The translations under genes were made by a program, and so were the position numbers. 64,000 nt of DNA from an uncultured Lachnospiraceae bacterium (GTDB taxonomy: Bacteria > Bacillota > Clostridia > Lachnospirales > Lachnospiraceae). The stretch is from NCBI GenBank assembly GCA_945929965.1, contig CAMEOT010000014.1, positions 1-64,000 of the forward strand, written 5' to 3'. This document shows, piece by piece, positions 8,767-17,471 of this stretch (position 1 is its first letter; each line of letters starts with the position of its first letter). The notes beneath the pieces were generated by a model. It ran no database searches. It saw only the letters and a list, made by a program, of their open reading frames with translations, and had not been told where the DNA came from.

Positions 8767-9609
8767 ATGAAGAATTTAGAACTGCAAAAGCGTGCCAATG
8801 ATGTCCGCAAGGGCATTGTGACCGCAGTTCATAGTGCGAAAGCAGGACATCCCGGCGGATCCCTGTCAGCCGCAGATATTTTTACGTTTTTATATTTCGA
8901 GGAGATGAATATTGATCCGAAGAACCCCGATATGGAGGAGCGCGACAGATTCGTGCTGTCCAAGGGTCATACAGCTCCCGGACTCTATTCCGCACTGGCT
9001 CACAGAGGATATTTCCCGGTAGAGGATCTGCCTACCCTGCGTCACTTAGGTTCCTACCTGCAGGGTCATCCCTGCATCCATATCCCCGGCGTGGATATGT
9101 CTTCCGGATCTCTGGGACAGGGTATTTCCGCAGCAGTCGGCATGGCACTGGGTGCGAAGATGGACAAACGTGATTTTCGTGTATACACATTGCTGGGTGA
9201 TGGTGAGATCGAGGAAGGACAGGTATGGGAGGCTGCTATGTTCGCTGGCTTCCGTAAGCTGGACAACCTCTGCGTAATGGTAGATAACAACAATCTGCAG
9301 ATCGATGGACCCATCGATCAGGTATGTTCTCCTTATCCCATTGATAAAAAGTTCGAGGCATTCAATTTCCATGTGATCAATGCTGATGCACATGATTTTG
9401 ATGCGATTCGTGCAGCATTCAAGGAAGCAAGAGAGACCAAGGGCATGCCCACCTGTATCGTATTCCACAGCCTGAAGGGTAAGGGCGTCTCCTTCATGGA
9501 GAACAATGTGGACTGGCACGGTAAGGCTCCCAACGATGAGGAGTACGCAGTGGCAATGGCAGACCTTGATAAGATCGAAAAAGAATTAGAGAAAGCAGGT
9601 GAGCAGTAA
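8767..9609 (+). CDS. Transketolase, N-terminal (TPP-binding) subunit
   Basis: Transketolase moves two-carbon units between sugar phosphates in the pentose phosphate pathway. Here it is split into two genes. This 280-residue part carries the thiamine diphosphate site: GHPGGSLSAADIF near residue 25, SKGHTAPGLYSALA near 63, and GDGEIEEGQVWEAAMFAG with downstream DNNNLQIDG near 143-182. I start at ATG 8767, which has GGAGG at 8756-8760; an upstream in-frame start at 8728 lacks a ribosome site and homology. Its stop overlaps the start of the next gene (TAATG), so the two subunits are translationally coupled. Confidence 0.93.
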   Translation: MKNLELQKRANDVRKGIVTAVHSAKAGHPGGSLSAADIFTFLYFEEMNIDPKNPDMEERDRFVLSKGHTAPGLYSALAHRGYFPVEDLPTLRHLGSYLQGHPCIHIPGVDMSSGSLGQGISAAVGMALGAKMDKRDFRVYTLLGDGEIEEGQVWEAAMFAGFRKLDNLCVMVDNNNLQIDGPIDQVCSPYPIDKKFEAFNFHVINADAHDFDAIRAAFKEARETKGMPTCIVFHSLKGKGVSFMENNVDWHGKAPNDEEYAVAMADLDKIEKELEKAGEQ

Positions 9610-10553
9610 TGGCAGAGAATACCGTGAAAAAGATTGCAACCAGAGAAAGCTATGGTAACTCCCTGAAGGAACTGGCAGAAGAATTCCCCAATCTGGTAGT
9701 ATTGGATGCTGACCTGGCAGCAGCTACCAAGACCGGAATCTTCCGTAAGGCATATCCCGACCGTCATATCGATTGTGGTATCGCAGAGGAAAACATGATG
9801 GGTGTGGCAGCAGGACTGTCCCTGGTAGGTAAGATTCCCTTCGTAAGCTCATTTGCAATGTTTGCAGCAGGACGTGCATTCGAGCAGGTGCGTAACTCTA
9901 TTGGCTATCCGCATCTGAATGTCAAGATCGGTGCAACTCATGCAGGTATCACCGTAGGTGAAGACGGCGCTACCCATCAGTGTAACGAGGATATCGCCCT
10001 GATGCGCACCATCCCCGGCATGGTAGTAATGTGCCCTTCCGATGATGTGGAAGCAAGAGCTGCTGTCCGTGCCGCTCTGGAATATGAAGGACCTGTATAC
10101 ATCCGTTTCGGACGTGCCGCAGTCCCCGTGATCAACGATCATCCCGGTTATCATTTTGAAATCGGTAAGGGAACAGTAGTCCGTGAAGGTAAAGATGTCA
10201 CCATCGTAGCTACCGGTATCTGCGTAGATTCTGCTCTGGGTGCAGCGAAGATGCTGGAAGAGGAAGGCATCAGCGCAGAGGTTGTAAATATCTGTACCAT
10301 CAAACCTCTCGATGAGGAGATCATCCTTAACAGCGCGAAGAAGACCGGTAAGGTAGTCACCGTGGAAGAGCATTCCGTTATTGGCGGACTGGGAAGTGCA
10401 GTCTGCGACTGCCTGTGTGCACATTACCCTGTACCGGTGAAGAAGGTTGGTATGCAGGATGTCTTCGGCGAGTCCGGTTCCGCTGCTGCTCTGGTAGAGA
10501 AGTACGGTCTGGATGCTAAGGGCGTTTACAAGTCTGTAAAAGAGTTCCTGTAA
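9609..10553 (+). CDS. Transketolase, C-terminal subunit
   Basis: This 314-residue protein supplies the pyrimidine-binding and C-terminal domains of split transketolase. Visible motifs are RESYGNSLKELA at the start, DADLAAATKTGIF near residue 34, GIAEENMMGVAAGLSLVG near 56 (with the glutamate that activates thiamine diphosphate), GATHAGITVGEDGATHQ near 109, and YIRFGRAAVPV. Its ATG shares a base with the stop of the N-terminal subunit. A perfect hairpin terminator follows at 10574. Such split forms are common in Firmicutes. DXS-like activity is unlikely given the neighbours and the two-gene arrangement. Confidence 0.93.
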   Translation: MAENTVKKIATRESYGNSLKELAEEFPNLVVLDADLAAATKTGIFRKAYPDRHIDCGIAEENMMGVAAGLSLVGKIPFVSSFAMFAAGRAFEQVRNSIGYPHLNVKIGATHAGITVGEDGATHQCNEDIALMRTIPGMVVMCPSDDVEARAAVRAALEYEGPVYIRFGRAAVPVINDHPGYHFEIGKGTVVREGKDVTIVATGICVDSALGAAKMLEEEGISAEVVNICTIKPLDEEIILNSAKKTGKVVTVEEHSVIGGLGSAVCDCLCAHYPVPVKKVGMQDVFGESGSAAALVEKYGLDAKGVYKSVKEFL

Positions 10554-10573
10554 GGAATAAATGATATCAAGGA

Positions 10574-10616
10574 GAAGCCGCCAGTTATGTGAAAACAGAG
10601 ACTGGCGGCTTCTTTT
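10574..10616 (+). terminator. Terminator of the pentose operon
   Basis: GAAGCCGCCAGT (10574-10585) pairs perfectly with ACTGGCGGCTTC (10601-10612), followed by TTTTG. It lies 20 bases after the transketolase stop. Confidence 0.9.
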
Positions 10617-10778
10617 GTGTCATGGTATTATAAATACACTGTGATTATCTGTGAGTAAATAAGCCTGTTATGAGAGGGTGAAATGGATACGACCGCAGTT
10701 ACAAACTGTAGATTACGGAACGTCCGGAAGGAGTATGGTTCGGAGGCCCCGGGATAGCAGAAAGGGAAAGTTATTATC

Positions 10779-11693
10779 ATGAAATACGCAATTATCGGAG
10801 CCGGAGGAACCGGCGGAATTTTAGGATTCTATATGACAAAGGCCGGCAGGGATGTCACCCTGATTGCAAGAGGCAGGCATCTGGCAGCCATGCAGGAAAA
10901 GGGACTTGCCGTGGAGAAAATGTGGGACGGCACCACCGAGACCATTCCTGTAAAAGCTACGGATATGGAGCATTATGACGAGCAGCCGGATGTGATATTG
11001 GTATGTGTGAAAGGATATTCTCTGGAGGATACCATTCCTTTTATTCAAAAAGTGGCAAAGTCTTCGACCATTGTGATCCCGGTGTTGAATATCTATGGAA
11101 CCGGTGCAAAAATGCAGGAGAAGCTGCCGGAACTGTTGGTGACGGACGGCTGTATCTATGTCTCCGCTAACATCAAGGAACCGGGAGTGCTGATCCAGCA
11201 TGGCAGGATTCTGCGTGTGGTATATGGTGTCCGGGAAAAAGAAGCACATGATTCCCGATTAGAAGAGATCAAGAAAGATTTTGATGCCAGCGGAATCGAT
11301 GGCGTATTGTCCGAAAATATCCGCAGGGATGCCCTGGAGAAGTTTTCTTATGTATCGCCCATCGGTGCGGCGGGACTTTATTATCATGCCACCGCAGCGG
11401 ACTTCCAGAGAGAGGGAGAGCAGCGGGAAGCCTTCAAGACCATGATCCGTGAGATCGCCGCACTGGCAGAAGCCATGGGAGTTCCCTTTGAGCGGGATAT
11501 GGTGGAAGTCAATTTGAAGATTCTATCCACTCTGGCACCGGAAGCTACCACCTCCATGCAGAGAGATGTCATGGATGGGAAAAATTCCGAAATCGACGGA
11601 CTCGTGTACGAAGTCGTCCGCATGGGTGAGAGATACGGGGTACCTGTGCCCATGTATGCGAAAGTAGCGGAGAGACTCCGCGAGACGCTGTAA
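10779..11693 (+). CDS. Ketopantoate reductase-family (PanE/ApbA) oxidoreductase
   Basis: This 304-residue NADP-dependent reductase has an N-terminal Rossmann fold starting KYAIIGAGGTGGILGFYMTKAG (dinucleotide loop GAGGTGG at residues 7-13) and then RGRHLAAMQEKGL, the region that recognises the NADP phosphate. The C-terminal helical domain carries the conserved lysine region RRDALEKFSYVSPIGAAG and the APEATTSMQRDVMDGKNSEIDGL motif, which ends in the family's SEID signature. Reduction of 2-dehydropantoate to pantoate (coenzyme A synthesis) is the canonical reaction. Many paralogues act on other 2-keto acids, and no other pan gene lies nearby, so I do not assign panE firmly. Confidence 0.82.
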   Translation: MKYAIIGAGGTGGILGFYMTKAGRDVTLIARGRHLAAMQEKGLAVEKMWDGTTETIPVKATDMEHYDEQPDVILVCVKGYSLEDTIPFIQKVAKSSTIVIPVLNIYGTGAKMQEKLPELLVTDGCIYVSANIKEPGVLIQHGRILRVVYGVREKEAHDSRLEEIKKDFDASGIDGVLSENIRRDALEKFSYVSPIGAAGLYYHATAADFQREGEQREAFKTMIREIAALAEAMGVPFERDMVEVNLKILSTLAPEATTSMQRDVMDGKNSEIDGLVYEVVRMGERYGVPVPMYAKVAERLRETL

Positions 11694-11718
11694 CGTAGAA
11701 CCTGCCATAAACCCAACC

Positions 11719-11848
11719 CCACGAACGCCCACGGTGGACGGGTCATCGTGTCCGCTTTCCACCTGTCTTTCAACACTTTTCAAGAAAATATCAACACCCT
11801 CCAACAGACATCGCGGCATGACATTCCGTCCACCATGGGCGTTCGTGG
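11719..11848. repeat. 130-bp imperfect palindrome with 23-bp terminal arms
   Basis: The ends CCACGAACGCCCACGGTGG.. (11719-11741) and its complement (11826-11848) match at 22 of 23 positions. Further pairing continues inward: GTCAT..CCGC with GCGG..ATGAC, and TGTCT with AGACA. It fills the gap between two convergent genes, so it may terminate transcription both ways, but it is far longer than a terminator. A related block, GAACGCCCACGGCGGAC, occurs at 41892-41908, so this looks like a member of a dispersed palindromic repeat family. Confidence 0.7.
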
Positions 11849-11868
11849 CTTCTTAACTAATTTTCTAT

Positions 11869-12732
11869 TCAGAACAGTGTCTGCTGCACGTATCTCTCGG
11901 GAAACGCATGCAGGTAAGCGAAGCATTCCTTCGCAGAACACAGAATACCATTCGCTGCGCAGGTATTTTGGATCAATGCCATGAGTTCTTTCGCGTGAGG
12001 ACTGGGAATATCATAAGCATTCCCATAAGTACTGACATATTTTTGGCGGATGCCGGGGAAATCACGATCCAGAGCCTGATAGAAATATTCTCTGTCGCCT
12101 TCCCGGAGTGTAAGTCCCACATCGAATAGCAGAATTCCCTGAACTCCTGCCTGCAGGCAATAATCAAGCAAACCTTCTATATTTTCTCTGGTATCATTGA
12201 TAAATGGAAGAATCGGTGTCATCCATACAAGGGTAGGAATTCCCAATTCCTTGCATTTCATCAACACTTCAAAACGTTCTTTTGTAGTGCAGACATTCGG
12301 CTCGATCTTCCGGCACAGATCCTCATCATAAGTTGTAAGCGTCATCTGTACCACTGCTTTGGTATTCTTATTGATAGACTGCAGCAGATCCAGATCCCGA
12401 AGGATTAGATTAGACTTCGTGAGTACTGTGACACCATATTCATATCGCTCGATCAGTTCCAGACATTTTCTGGTCAGTTGCAGCTCTTTTTCGGCAGGAA
12501 GATACGGGTCACACATGGCACCCGTGCCGATCATGCACTTGTGCCGCTTGGAGCGTAATGCCTGCTCCAGCAGTTCCGGCGCATTCTCTTTAACCTCAAT
12601 GTCTTCAAAAGCATGAGTAAAACCGTAACATTTGCTGCGACTGTCACAATAGATGCAACCGTGGGAGCATCCGCGATAAGTATTCATTCCGTTATTTTGA
12701 GATAAAATGCTCTTTGCTCTTACAAAATGCAT
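11869..12732 (-). CDS. Radical SAM protein, spore photoproduct lyase-like (SPL family)
   Basis: This 287-residue radical SAM protein has an N-terminal cluster motif in MNTYRGCSHGCIYCDSRSKC (CxxxCxYC). The iron-sulphur cluster cleaves S-adenosylmethionine to start a radical reaction. Later motifs are MIGTGAMCDPYLPAE, TVLTKSNLILRDLDLL and VWMTPILPFINDT, typical of the short SPL-like radical SAM proteins of Clostridia, which lack the DNA-lesion domain features of true SplB. Starting at ATG 12732 gives GGAAAGGAAC upstream. The longer frame to 12819 has no support. The substrate is unknown. Confidence 0.8.
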   Translation of the reverse strand: MHFVRAKSILSQNNGMNTYRGCSHGCIYCDSRSKCYGFTHAFEDIEVKENAPELLEQALRSKRHKCMIGTGAMCDPYLPAEKELQLTRKCLELIERYEYGVTVLTKSNLILRDLDLLQSINKNTKAVVQMTLTTYDEDLCRKIEPNVCTTKERFEVLMKCKELGIPTLVWMTPILPFINDTRENIEGLLDYCLQAGVQGILLFDVGLTLREGDREYFYQALDRDFPGIRQKYVSTYGNAYDIPSPHAKELMALIQNTCAANGILCSAKECFAYLHAFPERYVQQTLF

Positions 12733-12934
12733 AATAGATAGTTCCTTTCCCAAAAGAATAGTAACTATATCATCATGGTAACATACGTGAAATGGGAAGA
12801 CAATGCACATAATAAGCAAAACAAAAGAAATAAAATTAAGTAAATAAAAGCTAATAACTATAGCTAAATAAAATTAAAAATGATACAATGCAAGAAATGG
12901 AACTTCAATAAACAACGGAAAGGGAAGGTATTGT

Positions 12935-13849
12935 ATGGAGGCATTTCACGGCATAAATTTTGCGGTTTTTCCGCACAGAGGGGTACTGGGTTCGGGGGAA
13001 TCCAGAAAAAGTATGGAGGAAATGGCACGTAAGACCCATGCCAACTGGGTGATACTCACTCCCTCGGGAATGCAGGAGACTCCCTACAGTGAAGAGATTC
13101 GCTTTAATGGAGAGAAATGCTGCACAGATGAAGAATTGTATGATATGATCAGATATGCGCAGAGTCTCGGGCTAAAGGTTGCTTTGAAGCCCACCGTGAA
13201 CTGTGACAACGGCGTCTGGAGAGCGAGGATCAGCTTTTTTGAACATGACGTGCCTTGCGAACCGAAGTGGGACAACTGGTTTGAAAGCCACATTGCTTTT
13301 CAGAAGCACTATGCACAGATCGCACAGCGGACAGGATGTGAATTATTCCTTGCAGGCTGTGAAATGACGATGACAGAGCACCGGGAGACGGAGTGGAGAA
13401 AGCTGATCGCAGAGGTTCGAACAGTATATGACGGTCCTGTCGGTTATAATTGTGACAAATACGGGGAAGATCATATTACATGGTGGGATGCCGTGGATGT
13501 GATTGCTTCCAGTGGGTACTATCCCATTGATGATTGGGAGAATCAGCTGAATCGCATTGAAAAAGTAGTTAAAAAATATCAGAAGCCTTTTCTGTTCTCG
13601 GAGGCGGGATGTATGAATATTCACGGTTCCGCACAGGTTCCCAACAATTGGGAATTGCAGGGGGAAGAGGATGATGCGGAGCAGGCGGACTGGTACCGTG
13701 CAATGTTTGCAGCCTGCAGCAGACGTGACTGGGTAAAAGGATTCGGTATCTGGGACTGGCCGGGAAATATGGAGTGGAAGAGCCCCTATGCAGTCTGTGG
13801 GCGTCCGGCGCAGGATGTGATTGCCGAAGAGTATGGCAAGAGGATGTAA
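12935..13849 (+). CDS. Glycoside hydrolase family 113 enzyme (beta-mannanase / mannooligosaccharide hydrolase)
   Basis: This 304-residue TIM-barrel protein resembles GH113. It starts HGINFAVFPHRGVLGSGES, has KVALKPTVNCDNGVWR near residue 81, and has the two candidate catalytic glutamates E143 in FLAGCEMTMTE (acid/base) and E223 in FLFSEAGCMN (nucleophile). The C-terminal GFGIWDWPGN closes the barrel. There is no signal peptide, so it should act in the cytoplasm on imported mannooligosaccharides. The next gene is a CE2-like esterase, a pairing reported in the beta-mannan locus of Roseburia intestinalis, where acetylated mannooligosaccharides are processed. No GH130 phosphorylase or transporter is adjacent, so the rest of the pathway must lie elsewhere. 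Confidence 0.8.
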   Translation: MEAFHGINFAVFPHRGVLGSGESRKSMEEMARKTHANWVILTPSGMQETPYSEEIRFNGEKCCTDEELYDMIRYAQSLGLKVALKPTVNCDNGVWRARISFFEHDVPCEPKWDNWFESHIAFQKHYAQIAQRTGCELFLAGCEMTMTEHRETEWRKLIAEVRTVYDGPVGYNCDKYGEDHITWWDAVDVIASSGYYPIDDWENQLNRIEKVVKKYQKPFLFSEAGCMNIHGSAQVPNNWELQGEEDDAEQADWYRAMFAACSRRDWVKGFGIWDWPGNMEWKSPYAVCGRPAQDVIAEEYGKRM

Positions 13850-13881
13850 ATAATTAATATAGTAGAAGGTATGAGAAAAAT

Positions 13882-14976
13882 ATGGAGCAGAAAAAGACAG
13901 TAAGTGTGGCGGCATTGCCGCAGGTGCGGGTATTGGGAAGAACCACGGGAACAGATGTGATCAATCTGTTTTGGACCGGCAGCGGAATAGAGTTTATCTA
14001 TACCGGCAGTGAACTGTGGCTGGAAGTAAATGCGGATTATGACATTATGGAACCATGGCTTTCGGTGGAACTGAATGGTGTGCAGATCAGCCGCTTCCCT
14101 GTAAACAAAGGAAAAAGCAAAGTGAGTCTGTTCCGGGGAATGACAGCAGGAAAACCGAAACATGTACGGATTCTGAAGGAAGTACAGGCAATGAGCGGAG
14201 ATCCGGTGCATATGTTGCAGATTTTGGGATTACAATATGCGGACGGGGAGTTTCTGTCGCTGCCGGAGCCGAAGTACCGCCTGGAATTTGTCGGCGACAG
14301 CATTACCAGTGGGGAAGGAACCATGGGCGCCGTAGGTGAGGAAGATTGGATCAGTGCCTTTTTCTCTGCAGTGAATACTTATCCCTGTATGGTGGCGGAC
14401 GCGCTTTTTGCGGAATATCGTGTGGTATCCCAGAGTGGCTGGGGAATCGTCACCAGCTGGGACGGCATTGTACAGAACAAGATCCCGCCCTTTTATACAC
14501 AGGTCTGCGGATTGCTCACCGGGGAGCGGAATACTTCGATGGGAGTGCTGGAAGACTATGATTTCAAGGCATGGCAGCCGGATGCGGTGATCATTAATCT
14601 GGGAACCAATGATGCCACAGCGATTCAGTCGGCAGCGGAACTGGGACAGGAATGGGCAGGAACCCGGGACATAGAAGAAGTCAAAGAGATACTGACCACA
14701 GCCATTCGCGATTTCCTGAAAGTGGTACGCAACTGCAATCCCACAGCACAGATCATCTGGGGCTACGGAATGCTGGGAGACAGCTTCCTGCCGGTGATCC
14801 GCGAAGCGGTGGAGAGTTATGCCACGGACACTGCCGATTCCCGGATCCGCTTTTTGCACCTTCCAGATACGACACCGGATACTGTTGGCAGCCGCCTGCA
14901 TCCCGGTGTAAAGGCTCACCGCAACGTGGCGCAGATACTTGAGGAGTATTTGAAAGAATTGTTTGGACGTAATTAA
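13882..14976 (+). CDS. SGNH-hydrolase acetylesterase, CE2-like
   Basis: This 364-residue two-domain esterase has an N-terminal beta-sandwich (about residues 1-125, with FIYTGSELWLEVNADYD and ELNGVQISRFPV) followed by an SGNH hydrolase domain. That domain has the catalytic Ser140 in EFVGDSITSGEGT, an oxyanion region GWGIVTSWDG, Asn in INLGTNDATA, and the late His in RLHPGVKAH. This arrangement is that of carbohydrate esterase family 2, which removes acetyl groups from xylan or mannan oligosaccharides. It starts 33 bases after the GH113 gene and lacks a signal peptide, so the two probably deacetylate and cleave the same imported oligosaccharides. Confidence 0.8.
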   Translation: MEQKKTVSVAALPQVRVLGRTTGTDVINLFWTGSGIEFIYTGSELWLEVNADYDIMEPWLSVELNGVQISRFPVNKGKSKVSLFRGMTAGKPKHVRILKEVQAMSGDPVHMLQILGLQYADGEFLSLPEPKYRLEFVGDSITSGEGTMGAVGEEDWISAFFSAVNTYPCMVADALFAEYRVVSQSGWGIVTSWDGIVQNKIPPFYTQVCGLLTGERNTSMGVLEDYDFKAWQPDAVIINLGTNDATAIQSAAELGQEWAGTRDIEEVKEILTTAIRDFLKVVRNCNPTAQIIWGYGMLGDSFLPVIREAVESYATDTADSRIRFLHLPDTTPDTVGSRLHPGVKAHRNVAQILEEYLKELFGRN

Positions 14977-15069
14977 TAATTTCTTAAGAAAAATGTGACG
15001 AAAAATGTGACAACTCCGCGTTATATTGAAACCCATAGAATGCAATCCATTCCGGGGGGGACTATTGAT

Positions 15070-15918
15070 ATGACGCAGGAAAATCGTTCGGGCAGACAGG
15101 CAGAGACCAACATAACGCAGATGCGGAGAAACCCGTATCTGGCAGATTATCGAACCGGGAAAAATACAGGCAGACAGCGCCTGGCGAGAGCCGAGAGGCA
15201 GCGCCGCCGCAGAAGGGCAAGAATTCGCAGATATATTCGTCTCTCCATACTTTGCGCAGGAATTCTGGTAGGAATCATTGCGCTGACTAAACTTTTGAAA
15301 GTACCGGCAAGCACGGCGGAAGCCAGTGCTCCGATAGAAATTGCCGCAGATGCGGTGCAGCAGGCAGAAAAACAGATCCAAAATGCAACAGGAACCAAAA
15401 TTCAGGGGTTACCCGTCGATACTTACGCGGCACATCCCACCTGGACAGAGGATTTCCTCACGGTAAATGAATATTCCAGACCGGGAGATCCTTTGACGGA
15501 GGTGAACAATATTTTCGTGCATTATACTGCCAACCCCGGCACCAGTGCGGCACAGAACCGCAGCTATTTCGAACAGCTGAAGGACAATCATGAGCGCAGT
15601 GCCAGTGCGCATTTCATCATCGGCTATAACGGGGAGATCATCCAGTGCGTTCCTCTGGATGAGATTGCTTACGCGGTGCAGACCCGCAATGAGGATTCCA
15701 TCTCTATCGAATGCTGCTATAAGGCAGATAACGGGCAGTTCACCCAGGAGACCTACGATTCCCTGATTAAATTACTGAAATGGCTGACGGATGCCTATGA
15801 CCTGCAACCCGACGATATTCTGCGCCACTATGACTGTGGCGGCAAAAAATGCCCCATCTATTATACGGAGCATGAGGATGCCTGGGAGCGGTTAAAAGAG
15901 GACGTCAAAAATTTATAG
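15070..15918 (+). CDS. Membrane-anchored N-acetylmuramoyl-L-alanine amidase (Amidase_2/PGRP fold)
   Basis: This 282-residue protein has a strongly basic N-terminus (RLARAERQRRRRRARIRRY, about residues 37-57), one membrane segment (LSILCAGILVGIIALTKLL) and an extracellular amidase domain. Zinc ligands are visible as His in NIFVHYTANPG and His/Cys in LRHYDCGGKKCP; SAHFIIGYNGEIIQCVP and SISIECCYKADNG are standard for the family. It would cleave the bond between MurNAc and L-alanine in peptidoglycan. An upstream in-frame GTG (14995) exists, but ATG 15070 has a GGGGGGG tract 9 bases before it. Its role in growth, division or spore germination cannot be told. Confidence 0.85.
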   Translation: MTQENRSGRQAETNITQMRRNPYLADYRTGKNTGRQRLARAERQRRRRRARIRRYIRLSILCAGILVGIIALTKLLKVPASTAEASAPIEIAADAVQQAEKQIQNATGTKIQGLPVDTYAAHPTWTEDFLTVNEYSRPGDPLTEVNNIFVHYTANPGTSAAQNRSYFEQLKDNHERSASAHFIIGYNGEIIQCVPLDEIAYAVQTRNEDSISIECCYKADNGQFTQETYDSLIKLLKWLTDAYDLQPDDILRHYDCGGKKCPIYYTEHEDAWERLKEDVKNL

Positions 15919-15929
15919 AAAGCACAGAC

Positions 15930-15976
15930 AAGAGGAACTTTTTCCGGAAGGAAGGGGTTCCTCTTAGTTTGTCTTG
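15930..15976 (+). terminator. Hairpin after the amidase gene
   Basis: AAGAGGAAC (15930-15938) pairs with GTTCCTCTT (15957-15965). Flanking CAGACA and TTGTCTTG extend the pairing and are followed by TTTT. It is a plausible intrinsic terminator with an interrupted T tract. Confidence 0.6.
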
Positions 15977-16084
15977 TTTTAACATAACAAGTTTGCTAGA
16001 ATAGATGCGTATGGAATACGATTTCCTGTATTCCGGAAAAATGAGCAACAGACAAAGCCCTGCGGGGCAGAAATGAGGAGTAAC

Positions 16085-16735
16085 ATGAATATTTTATCAC
16101 CTTCAATTCTTTCGGCGGATTTCTGGAAGCTGGGAGAGGATATCAAAGCTGTGGAAGGAGCCGGAGTGCCCTGGCTTCACGTGGATGTGATGGACGGGCT
16201 GTTCGTGCCGTCAATCTCTTACGGAATGCCTGTCTTAAAGGCTGTGAGACCCCACACAGACATGTTCCTGGATGTGCATCTGATGATCGAGAAGCCGGAG
16301 CGCTATGTGGAAGAGTTCGCTTCCTGTGGGGCGGATCTGGTGAATTTCCATCTGGAAGCCACAGAGAATGTGAAGGGATGCATTGAAAAAATACGTGCCA
16401 CCGGCAAAAAGGTCGGCATCACCATCAAACCCGCCACTCCGGCAGAGGCAGTGGAGCCTTATCTGGAACTGGTGGATATGGTACTGGTCATGACCGTGGA
16501 GCCCGGTTTCGGCGGACAGAAGCTGATCCCGGAATGCCTGAATAAGGTAGCGGTGATCCGTAAAATGATCACGGACAGAGGACTGGCTACCGATCTGGAA
16601 GTAGACGGCGGCATTCATCTTGACAACGTAGCGCTGGCACTTGATGCGGGAGCTAATGTTATCGTAGCAGGTTCTGCTGTATTCAAGGATAACATCGCGG
16701 CCAATGCGAAGGCGTTCTTAAATAAAATGGAATAA
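16085..16735 (+). CDS. rpe: Ribulose-phosphate 3-epimerase
   Basis: This 216-residue TIM-barrel enzyme interconverts D-ribulose 5-phosphate and D-xylulose 5-phosphate in the pentose phosphate pathway. Metal and substrate residues are visible in LSPSILSADFWKLGEDI (residues 4-20), WLHVDVMDGLFVPSISYG near 31-48, LDVHLMIEKPE, VLVMTVEPGFGGQKLIPE near 136-153 and LEVDGGIHLDN near 172. Full length is typical. AGGAG at 16076-16080 points to ATG 16085 rather than the in-frame ATG 16073. It stands alone, separated from the amidase by a hairpin. Confidence 0.95.
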   Translation: MNILSPSILSADFWKLGEDIKAVEGAGVPWLHVDVMDGLFVPSISYGMPVLKAVRPHTDMFLDVHLMIEKPERYVEEFASCGADLVNFHLEATENVKGCIEKIRATGKKVGITIKPATPAEAVEPYLELVDMVLVMTVEPGFGGQKLIPECLNKVAVIRKMITDRGLATDLEVDGGIHLDNVALALDAGANVIVAGSAVFKDNIAANAKAFLNKME

Positions 16736-16860
16736 TTTTGAGAAAACGATTGCCTGCGTAGTGAAGGCAGACATAACAGCGTGAACGCCTAGTGGAAGGC
16801 GCAGACTGTTGGCAGACGTTAACGGAAGGGCAGACAGTCGTCTACGGAATGGAGAGCAAT

Positions 16861-17424
16861 ATGGAGTTACAGATATTACACGCAATACAGGGAATTCATC
16901 AGGTATGGCTGACAGATGTCATGCGTTTTTTTACCACCATAGGAGAAAGTGGGCTCGTATGGATTGCCATCGCAATCGTCCTGACATGTATACCGAAGAC
17001 CAGAAAATGCGGTCTGACTATGATGATCGCAATGGCTATTACCTATCTGGTGGGGAATCTGTTTCTGAAAAATGTGATCGCCAGACCCAGACCCTGCGCA
17101 GTCGACAACAGTGTCATATTGAAGATCCCGTTTCCTTCCGAATATTCGTTTCCTTCGGGACACAGCTCCAATGGATTCGCCGGTGCAGTGACGATCTTCT
17201 GCTATTATCGCAGAGCAGGACTCTTAAGTCTGCTCATGGCGGCACTTATTGCATTTTCCAGACTTTACTTCTTCGTTCATTACCCAACGGATATCCTGGG
17301 CGGAATCTTATTGGGAACGCTGGATGCGCTGTTGGCGGTCTGGCTTGTGAAACACCTGGAGGATCGGGCAGATGCACAGTTTGCACCGAACGCAGATAAA
17401 ACCGCACACGTGCAGGAAAAATAA
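16861..17424 (+). CDS. PAP2-family membrane phosphatase
   Basis: This 187-residue integral membrane protein carries the complete three-part phosphatidic acid phosphatase type 2 signature: KNVIARPRP, then SFPSGHSSNG, then SRLYFFVHYPTDILGG. Conserved Lys/Arg, His and Arg/His/Asp residues form the phosphohistidine active site on the outer face. Members dephosphorylate undecaprenyl pyrophosphate, phosphatidic acid or related lipid phosphates. I start at ATG 16861, with GGAG six bases before it. The longer frame from 16792 runs through degenerate repeats and lacks homology. Which lipid it uses is not evident. Confidence 0.88.
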   Translation: MELQILHAIQGIHQVWLTDVMRFFTTIGESGLVWIAIAIVLTCIPKTRKCGLTMMIAMAITYLVGNLFLKNVIARPRPCAVDNSVILKIPFPSEYSFPSGHSSNGFAGAVTIFCYYRRAGLLSLLMAALIAFSRLYFFVHYPTDILGGILLGTLDALLAVWLVKHLEDRADAQFAPNADKTAHVQEK

Positions 17425-17471
17425 AATAACGGGATAGAAACCGGGATCAGACAGAAAGGGAAAAAACTTTG

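Noticed and set aside
14230-15381. 383-residue open frame on the minus strand
   Set aside because: It lies opposite the CE2-like esterase and the amidase, both with clear family motifs. Its own translation is rich in Cys/His/Arg with no recognisable domain.
16740-16860. Three degenerate GAAGGCAGAC-like repeats before the PAP2 gene
   Set aside because: Too short and imperfect to separate from chance, and no gene effect is evident.
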